Below are positions 44,604 to 50,650 of a stretch of 50,650 nt of DNA, one piece after another. The stretch spans positions 1 to 50,650 of the forward strand of contig JAJDEG010000089.1 in assembly GCA_029259895.1 (NCBI GenBank). Reading direction: 5' to 3'. This DNA comes from Planctomycetota bacterium. GTDB lineage: Bacteria > Planctomycetota > Planctomycetia > Pirellulales > PLA5. Below the pieces are notes generated by a model that was not told the origin of the DNA, ran no database searches, and was given only the letters and a program-made list of their open reading frames with translations. Made by a program: the position numbers and the translations under genes. Each line of letters starts with the position of its first letter. The stretch's first letter is position 1.

Positions 44604-46970
44604 ATGACACGCTGCGTTACGCTCTTGGTCGTATGGCTCGCGTTGGCGGGACTCTGTCGCGGTCAATCGCCTGACGTGTCCGCGGTTTTCGACGAAGTTC
44701 GCAAGATCGCCCGGCAAGATGCCGATTCATGCGAGCGGCTGCTCGCCCGCGCGTCGCCAGTCGTGCAGAAGGCGCTTCACGAAAAGGACTGGCCCAAAGT
44801 AGAAAAAGCGCTTGCCGCGGCGGGCGTGAAACTTGAGGCGCTGCAAGACGCCAGTCGCTACCGTTGCATCTTGATTCCCAAGGTGTGTGCGATCCGCGAC
44901 GGCGTGGCGCTCGACCTATACGTCGACTTTCGAATTGCGGGCGGACGACCGGAGCCGACATATGCCGTGCCGGAGCATTTCACCGTGTACGAAACGAACG
45001 TTGGGCTCACGGCCACATTGCTCGTGGATCACGACGAGATTCGCAAGGGCCAGTGGTTCGCCAAGCAGGCCGTCGTTCAAGAGGCCATCGACGCTTGGGC
45101 AATGAAAGACGCCTACGCGGAGTTCCCCATCCTGGAATCGATCGACGTTTCATACGGCGAAGTCGGAAGCGCGCTGTTTGGCACGGAGGGTGTCGGTTAC
45201 CGCACGGAGTTGGTGCTCGGCAAAGTAGCAAAAGGAAAGGAAACGCCGCAGGCCAAGCGGCAACTCAACTGCATCGCGCGGGTGTCGGATCGACCGGGCT
45301 TTGGCCGCGGCGCGCCCGGCGAGTGGTTGAGTCGCGACGAAGCAGGGCCGCGTGCGGCGTCCACGCTGGGCGAAGAATTGCGAGCCGCCATCGCGGCCGA
45401 AGAAACCTCGTACCACCTATTCCTGCGTCGAACGGCGCACGTCGTCCGTCAGGCAATGAACGGCCGAGAGTGGCCCGACGTAGCTAAGGATCTGGACGGG
45501 CAAGGATTGACACTCGTCGATGAGTCGTCGCATCAACAAGGAATGAATCGCCGATATCTCGTGGCGGAGAACGCATTCTGCACGCCCGGCGGGCAAAGCA
45601 TGAATCTCTACATCAAAGTAGCTACGGGGCGAGTGACGTCGAAGGACGCTCCGACGCGCGAAGCGGTATTCATCGCCTATCCCTACCTCCGCGTCGCGCT
45701 CGATATTCCGTACGAAAAGGCCGCAGAAGAGGCTCGTTTCGGCGAGGACACGGCGGTCCACAAAGCACTGTTGCACGAAAAAGTTCGCGAAGCGGCTAAG
45801 AATTGCGGCCTCGTCGAATCGATCGAAGTCTACTACGACGTGTTGTGGGACCGCTGGAGTCCTGTGCAGTCGTGGGCATTCCATGTGGACGTCGATTTGC
45901 GGGATGACGCGGACGGCGGCGCCGAGGCGGGGCTCTCCTACTCGATGGCCAGCGAACTCGATCCGCCCCGGGTGGGCGGCGCGAAAGTGCTTTTGCCGGA
46001 CTTTGTCTCCCGCGACGTTCTCGGCGAACCGCGATACTGGGGCGGCAGTTCCACGCCCGGCAGGTCGGACCCGAGCGAAGACGGCGCGGAAGAGATAACG
46101 ACGAGCTTGTTCCTCACGAAAAAGGGTTCGCCACGGTGGCGCGCCACTGGCGATGGCAAGCCGGAACCCGTCGTGGCCTACAGTCTCGGCGACCTAAAGA
46201 CGCTACCTGCCGAAACCAAAGCCATCGAAGTGGAGAGCCGGGAAATCTACGACGACGATCTGGCGGTACTCTCTCGATTCACGGCACTCGAATCGCTTGA
46301 CCTCGGCAGTGCGGAAGGCCTCACCGACGACGGGCTGCAGCACTTTGCAGGACTGTCGAAATTGAAATCGGTCACGCTGTCGGGCGAACTTCTCACGGGT
46401 CGCGGGTTCGAGCATCTTGCCGGCCTCTCGGCGCTCGACGAACTTACGCTCTACTCGGCGAAGAAACTAAGTGACGAGGGCGTCGCGTATATCGCGAAAA
46501 TGAAGAACTTGAACTTGCTCGCGCTGAGTCGGGCCAACACGCTGACCGACGAGCACCTCGCCGAGCTCGCAAAACTGTCCGGACTGCGTCAACTCAACAT
46601 CTGGAACTGTCAGCGCGTTACGGACAAAGGCCTTGCGCATGTGGCGACTCTGTCAGACCTTGAAGAACTCTCGCTGAGCCAGGCCGCCGTTACGGCGCAG
46701 GGCATCGCCCAACTGGCGCGCTTGAAGAGGCTACAGGAGATAGATCTCAGTTACACCAAGTTCAACGGCGACGCCTTGACGCCGCTGTCGCAGATCGAGT
46801 CGCTCGAATACGTGACGCTGTACGGCGTGGACATCACCGACGGCGGCCTGCGGTCGCTCGCCAAACTTCCGCGGCTGAAGCGCGTTTTCGCCAACAGTTG
46901 CCGAGGGGCGACGGCCGAGGGCGTCGAGAAGTTCAAGGCGACTCTCGGTAGCGAATTCACGGCCGACTGA
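44604..46970 (+). CDS. Secreted leucine-rich-repeat protein
   Basis: The 788-residue protein has a signal peptide (MTRCVTLLVVWLALAGLCRG), two related halves of unknown fold (about 30-270 and 275-500, each with a K-ALHEKDWPKVEKAL or RQAMNGREWPDVAKDL segment and a late VE-IDV-YGE/IEVYYDVLWD segment) and a C-terminal LRR domain (about 560-780) with units such as FTALESLDLGSAEGLTDDGL. The LRR part is of the cysteine-free GALA/RI-like type common in planctomycetes. The two halves look like an ancient duplication. Function unknown; a surface or periplasmic binding role is likely. Confidence 0.8.
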   Translation: MTRCVTLLVVWLALAGLCRGQSPDVSAVFDEVRKIARQDADSCERLLARASPVVQKALHEKDWPKVEKALAAAGVKLEALQDASRYRCILIPKVCAIRDGVALDLYVDFRIAGGRPEPTYAVPEHFTVYETNVGLTATLLVDHDEIRKGQWFAKQAVVQEAIDAWAMKDAYAEFPILESIDVSYGEVGSALFGTEGVGYRTELVLGKVAKGKETPQAKRQLNCIARVSDRPGFGRGAPGEWLSRDEAGPRAASTLGEELRAAIAAEETSYHLFLRRTAHVVRQAMNGREWPDVAKDLDGQGLTLVDESSHQQGMNRRYLVAENAFCTPGGQSMNLYIKVATGRVTSKDAPTREAVFIAYPYLRVALDIPYEKAAEEARFGEDTAVHKALLHEKVREAAKNCGLVESIEVYYDVLWDRWSPVQSWAFHVDVDLRDDADGGAEAGLSYSMASELDPPRVGGAKVLLPDFVSRDVLGEPRYWGGSSTPGRSDPSEDGAEEITTSLFLTKKGSPRWRATGDGKPEPVVAYSLGDLKTLPAETKAIEVESREIYDDDLAVLSRFTALESLDLGSAEGLTDDGLQHFAGLSKLKSVTLSGELLTGRGFEHLAGLSALDELTLYSAKKLSDEGVAYIAKMKNLNLLALSRANTLTDEHLAELAKLSGLRQLNIWNCQRVTDKGLAHVATLSDLEELSLSQAAVTAQGIAQLARLKRLQEIDLSYTKFNGDALTPLSQIESLEYVTLYGVDITDGGLRSLAKLPRLKRVFANSCRGATAEGVEKFKATLGSEFTAD

Positions 46971-47020
46971 CCACCGTGCCGAGAAAGTAAGATTGCGCAT
47001 CTCTGAGGAAAAGGCCGACC

Positions 47021-47824
47021 ATGCCATTCGATCCGCTGTTCTCCGTTGCCAATCAAGTCGTCCTCGTCTCCGGAGGCAGTCGCGGCATCGGTCGGGCGAT
47101 CGCCGCTGGCTTTGCCGAGCGTGCGGCGACGGTCATTATCACGGGCCGCGAAGACGTGACGCTTGCCGCGGCGGCTGCCCAGATCAATGCCCAGGTTGCC
47201 GCGCCCGAGGTTGCGGTGCATTCGATGGTTTGCGACGTGGCGGATGCGGCGGCGATTGGGCGGCTGGTTGAGGATGCGGTTGGTCGATTTGGCCGCGTCG
47301 ATACGCTGGTGAACGTGGCCGGGGTGAATCGCCGCAAGCCGGCCGAGGACGTGACGGAGGACGACTACGATTTCGTAATGGACATTAATCTGAAGGGTTG
47401 CTGGCTGATGTCGCAGGCGGTGGGGCGGCACATGCTGGCTCGTGGGTCGGGCAATCAGATCAACATCGCGTCGCTCAACACGGACCGGCCGCTGGCGTGG
47501 GTGCTGCCGTATGCGATGAGCAAGGCCGGCGTGGGGCACATGACCCGCGGGCTGGCCGTCGAATGGGGCAGCCGCGGCGTGCGCGTGAACGCAATTGCAC
47601 CAGGATTCATCCTCACCGATCTGACGAAGAAGCTGTGGAGCAGCCCGACGATGCAGGCGTGGAAGGACGAAGTGACGCCGCAGCAGCGGCTGGGGGCGAG
47701 CGAAGATATGGTCGGCACGGCGATCTTTCTAGCCTCGCCGGCATCGGCGTTCATGACCGGGCAAGTGCTGTATGTAGACGGCGGCGTAACGGCGGGAACG
47801 CGCTGGCCGATCGAGCGGGCTTGA
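47021..47824 (+). CDS. Short-chain dehydrogenase/reductase
   Basis: The 267-residue SDR has the cofactor motif VSGGSRGIGRAIAAGFAE, the NVAG segment, SLNT as the place of the catalytic Ser, YAMSK (Tyr and Lys) and VRVNAIAPGFILTDL. The C-terminal MTGQVLYVDGGVTAG is the family end. The glycine pattern and length resemble gluconate 5-dehydrogenase and 3-oxoacyl-ACP reductase types; the substrate cannot be set. The start follows GAGGAAAAGGCCGACC at 51 bases after the LRR gene stop. Confidence 0.93.
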   Translation: MPFDPLFSVANQVVLVSGGSRGIGRAIAAGFAERAATVIITGREDVTLAAAAAQINAQVAAPEVAVHSMVCDVADAAAIGRLVEDAVGRFGRVDTLVNVAGVNRRKPAEDVTEDDYDFVMDINLKGCWLMSQAVGRHMLARGSGNQINIASLNTDRPLAWVLPYAMSKAGVGHMTRGLAVEWGSRGVRVNAIAPGFILTDLTKKLWSSPTMQAWKDEVTPQQRLGASEDMVGTAIFLASPASAFMTGQVLYVDGGVTAGTRWPIERA

Positions 47825-47875
47825 AGGGGACAGGCGGGCCAGAAGGGGCAAGTCGATGCGTTGGAGGAGCAAGCC

Positions 47876-48610
47876 ATGTCGTGGGAAAATCGCAGTCTGT
47901 CGCTAGGTCGTTCGCGTAGAGGCGTCGGTCGAGTCAAGTTCGTTTTCATTCTCGCAGGCCTCTTTGTTGCGGTGCTCGTCTCCGTCAATGTCTTTCTGTC
48001 CCTATCCGGCCACAGACGGGGCCACCCGCCAGAAGCGCAATGGTATCAAGAAGTGAGCAGGCTATACGGCGCGATGGAGTCGTTTCGCGAAAAGTTCGGT
48101 CAATGCCCGCCGAACTTTGACGACATGGACCGGGTCGCCGCCTTCGTGGAAAAGGCATTTCCGCAATACGAGGCCGGCACGTCAACGCCGTATCCCGAAG
48201 GCCTCGACGCTGCCCGAGCGCTCGTCTTCTGGTTGGACGAAATCAGCACGGACCCGGCCGACCCATTCGCGGCGAAGGCGGCCGAACGATTCAAGTTTTT
48301 CGAGTTCCCCGCTGCCAGAGTGCGCGGCGGACGGTTTTATCAGACCGGCGATGAAGACGCGCAGCCCTACGTCTACTTTGCGCACACCAGCTACGACACG
48401 GTAGAGTATCGAGGTCTGCGGCCTTACGTGCGGTCTGAGCAGGGCGGAGTCAAAGAATACTTCGCGCCAGAGACCGCGCAGATCATCGCCGCCGGCCGCG
48501 ACAACCAATTCGGCCACGGCGGCCTCATTACAAATCCATGCGAAGCCGACCGCGACAACATCGTCGCCTTCCATACGCGGCGCGTTGGCGACATCGATCC
48601 AACCGAATAA
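47876..48610 (+). CDS. Pseudopilin-like membrane protein of unknown function
   Basis: The 244-residue protein has a basic N terminus, one membrane helix (about 22-42, KFVFILAGLFVAVLVSVNVF) and a soluble part beginning QWYQEVSRLYGAMESFREKF. The helix-then-long-amphipathic-helix layout and the aromatic YG-MESFREKFGQCPP stretch recall type II secretion pseudopilins, but the processing site (G followed by F-T-L-E) is missing. The start at 47876 is preceded by GGAGGAGCAAGCC. Neighbours give no clue. Confidence 0.65.
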   Translation: MSWENRSLSLGRSRRGVGRVKFVFILAGLFVAVLVSVNVFLSLSGHRRGHPPEAQWYQEVSRLYGAMESFREKFGQCPPNFDDMDRVAAFVEKAFPQYEAGTSTPYPEGLDAARALVFWLDEISTDPADPFAAKAAERFKFFEFPAARVRGGRFYQTGDEDAQPYVYFAHTSYDTVEYRGLRPYVRSEQGGVKEYFAPETAQIIAAGRDNQFGHGGLITNPCEADRDNIVAFHTRRVGDIDPTE

Positions 48611-48639
48611 CCGTCGTCCGCGATCGACAACAAAAAAGC

Positions 48640-48731
48640 TCACCGCAAAGTCGCAAAGGCGCAAAGAGATTCGCAACGCCGGCTGATTCCGGCACGTTGC
48701 ATTTCTCTGCGCCTTTGCGACTTTGCGGTGA
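48640..48731. repeat. Intergenic hairpin repeat, GCAAAG type
   Basis: The arm TCACCGCAAAGTCGCAAAGG (from 48640, to 48669) is complementary to 48704-48731 (ending ...CGACTTTGCGGTGA) with a 2-nt difference, and the loop is about 34 nt. Elements with this GCAAAG pattern are widespread between bacterial genes. It lies in the convergent gap between the pseudopilin-like gene and glnK. Confidence 0.75.
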
Positions 48732-48793
48732 ACGAATTCAACTCGTTGTCGTCAATCAACCGCCGTCAATCAGCCGCCGCGGCCGGCAGGCCG

Positions 48794-49204
<411 letters not shown>

Positions 49205-49314
49205 TCAATCTGCGGGTTCCCGTAGCGGGGAAGGCCCAAATCGAATTCGTCCGCCGGCCGAGTTTTCTTCGGCCGGCGGGCTTTTGACTTTCTGGTTGTA
49301 GCTTGTAGGGTGGG

Positions 49315-49386
49315 TCGAACGAAGTGAGGCCCACCATGTCGCCGCACGCGTTCCCGTGGGCCCCATCTCATTCGACCCACCCTACG
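49315..49386. repeat. Long hairpin repeat, copy 3 (between amt and glnK)
   Basis: The left arm GTAGGGTGGGTCGAACGAAG (from 49315) and the right arm ending CATTCGACCCACCCTACG (49386) are inverted copies as at 25314-25396. It ends ten bases before the amt stop and so lies between amt and glnK. Confidence 0.85.
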
Positions 49387-49396
49387 TTTGCTCGCT

Positions 49397-50650
49397 CTAC
49401 AGGAAGATGTAGCCTTCCTCGCCGTGCTGGCTGAGGTCCAGGCCTTGGATTTCGTCCTGCTGACTGACGCGGAGACCCATCGCGGCGTCGAGCACCTTGA
49501 GGATGATGAACGTCATGACGATGGAGAAAATCCACGTAACCGCCACCGCGACCACTTGGCCGAGGAGGATGTCGCCGCCTTCGAGCAGGCCCAGGGGCGC
49601 GCCGTCGGCCATGTCGGAAACGGCGCGGGTGGCGAACACGCCGGTTAGCACGGCGCCGAGGGTTCCGCCGACGCCGTGTACGCCGAAGGCATCGAGCGAG
49701 TCGTCGTACTTAAACTTGCTCTTAAGCGTGGTGCAGGCGTAGAAGCAGACCACGCCCGCGGCGGCGCCCATGATGATCGCCGGCATCAAGTTCACGAAAC
49801 CGGCGGCAGGCGTGATGCAAACCAAGCCGGCGACGAGACCCGACGCGGCGCCGAGTGCGCTCGGCTTGCCGCGGGTGATCCATTCCATGCCTGCCCAACC
49901 CAATGCACCAGCGGCAGCGGCGAAGTGCGTGGCGGCGAAGGCCGACGCGGCGACTGCATCGGAGCCGAGTTGGCTACCGGCGTTGAAACCGAACCAGCCG
50001 ACCCACAGCATCGCCGCGCCAAGCACCGTATACGTCAAGTTATGCGGCGGCATCGGTTGCGAGCCGAAGCCGTGGCGCTTGCCGATGAGCAACGCGCAAA
50101 CCAACGCCGACGTGCCGGAACTGATATGCACGACGGTGCCGCCGGCGAAATCGAGCGCGCCGCCAATTCCATCACCATTCAAAATCGCGAATTGCGACTT
50201 AAACGCCAATATTCCGCCGTCCCACACCCAATGGCACAGCGGACAATAAACGATCAGTCCCCACAGCACGGAAAACACGACCATCGTGCTGAACTTCATG
50301 CGTTCGGCGAACGCCCCGCAGATCAGCGCCGGCGTGATGATAAAGAACATGCCTTGAAACAGCATGTGCGTTAGACGCGGAATCGACCCTTCGGATTCGG
50401 CGACGCCCGCTCCCTTCGTTTCGTCTTTCTCGCCCTCGGGAACCTTCCATTCGTGTTCGACGTTTTTCATGAAAAGGAATTGCGTGTTGCCGATCCATTC
50501 GCTGTAGCCGCCCGCATCCGGGTCCGGTTTTCCGTCGTCGGTGAGTCCGCCGCCGAACGCCAGCGAGTAGCCGACGAGCGCCCAAAGCACGGTCATCAAT
50601 CCCATCAAGAACACGCACTGCATCAACACGCTGAGCACGTTCTTCTTGCG
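49397..50650 (-). CDS. amt: Ammonium transporter, 3' part (N terminus beyond the window)
   Basis: About 417 residues of an Amt/MEP ammonium channel are encoded; the frame is open to the window edge (RKKNVLSVLMQC), a conserved part after the first helix, so the N terminus lies outside. Family features are GGTVVHISSGTSALVCALLI (first pore His) and DAFGVHGVGGTLGAVLTGVF (second pore His), with about ten membrane helices. The C-terminal tail (SQQDEIQGLDLSQHGEEGYI) binds P-II protein in the family. The apparent GTG at 50636-50638 is an internal codon, not the start. Confidence 0.95.
   Translation of the reverse strand, partial: RKKNVLSVLMQCVFLMGLMTVLWALVGYSLAFGGGLTDDGKPDPDAGGYSEWIGNTQFLFMKNVEHEWKVPEGEKDETKGAGVAESEGSIPRLTHMLFQGMFFIITPALICGAFAERMKFSTMVVFSVLWGLIVYCPLCHWVWDGGILAFKSQFAILNGDGIGGALDFAGGTVVHISSGTSALVCALLIGKRHGFGSQPMPPHNLTYTVLGAAMLWVGWFGFNAGSQLGSDAVAASAFAATHFAAAAGALGWAGMEWITRGKPSALGAASGLVAGLVCITPAAGFVNLMPAIIMGAAAGVVCFYACTTLKSKFKYDDSLDAFGVHGVGGTLGAVLTGVFATRAVSDMADGAPLGLLEGGDILLGQVVAVAVTWIFSIVMTFIILKVLDAAMGLRVSQQDEIQGLDLSQHGEEGYIFL

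Overview
The window comes from a GC-rich, Gram-negative-type bacterium and most likely from a planctomycete of the Pirellulales type. This rests on content, not on a marker gene. There is a DUF1501 protein with a twin-arginine-like leader, a PEP-CTERM remnant with DSFFDI repeats, a squalene-cyclase-like toroid protein, several large secreted proteins of unknown function, and many intergenic hairpin repeats. No rRNA, tRNA or CRISPR array was seen.

Layout. Positions 1-8.6 kb hold minus-strand genes (uvrA 5' end, a small membrane protein, a RelE/ParE-type toxin-antitoxin pair, DUF1501, an EEP-fold hydrolase, an HECVH metalloprotease, a heptosyltransferase). One plus-strand gene among them resembles CNF1/BLF1-type glutamine deamidases, and next to it lies a deletion remnant of a membrane gene. 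Between 7.18 and 7.50 kb is a gene-free stretch with nested complementary stems that may be a structured RNA. From 8.7 to 12.2 kb are a membrane-anchored TPR-like protein, a toroid protein and a small coiled-coil protein.

The core is a 21-kb plus-strand run (13.4-34.4 kb) devoted to anaerobic respiration. It starts with a membrane-anchored dihaem cytochrome c, then narGHJI, a NarK-DoxX fusion, a second NarK, a complete alternative complex III (actABCDEF), the di-iron repair protein Ric and a TIGR04053-like radical SAM/SPASM protein. Most neighbours overlap start to stop. Divergent from it lie an Rrf2-type regulator and a GYD-domain protein. The shared 211-bp gap holds a near-consensus sigma70 promoter (TTGACA-16-TATATT) with a GGAC-N6-GTCC palindrome just downstream, the natural candidate for an Rrf2 operator. 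The genes fit together as follows: nitrate is imported and nitrite exported by the NarKs, NarGHI reduces nitrate with quinol, ACIII oxidises quinol and passes electrons to c-type cytochromes, and Ric mends iron centres damaged by NO. No terminal oxidase follows actF, which is unusual for ACIII loci.

Positions 34.5-49 kb are accessory: a transglutaminase-like protein, an MscS channel, a small secreted protein with a recent internal duplication that is itself bracketed by ~95-bp direct repeats, a large lipoprotein, a complete ISAs1-type insertion sequence with recognisable inverted ends abutting a decapitated PEP-CTERM gene, a TIM-barrel isomerase, an LRR protein, an SDR dehydrogenase and a pseudopilin-like protein. 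The window closes with the P-II protein gene and the 3' part of an ammonium transporter gene, both on the minus strand. Three copies of one long hairpin repeat lie between actA and actB, beside the isomerase gene, and between amt and glnK.
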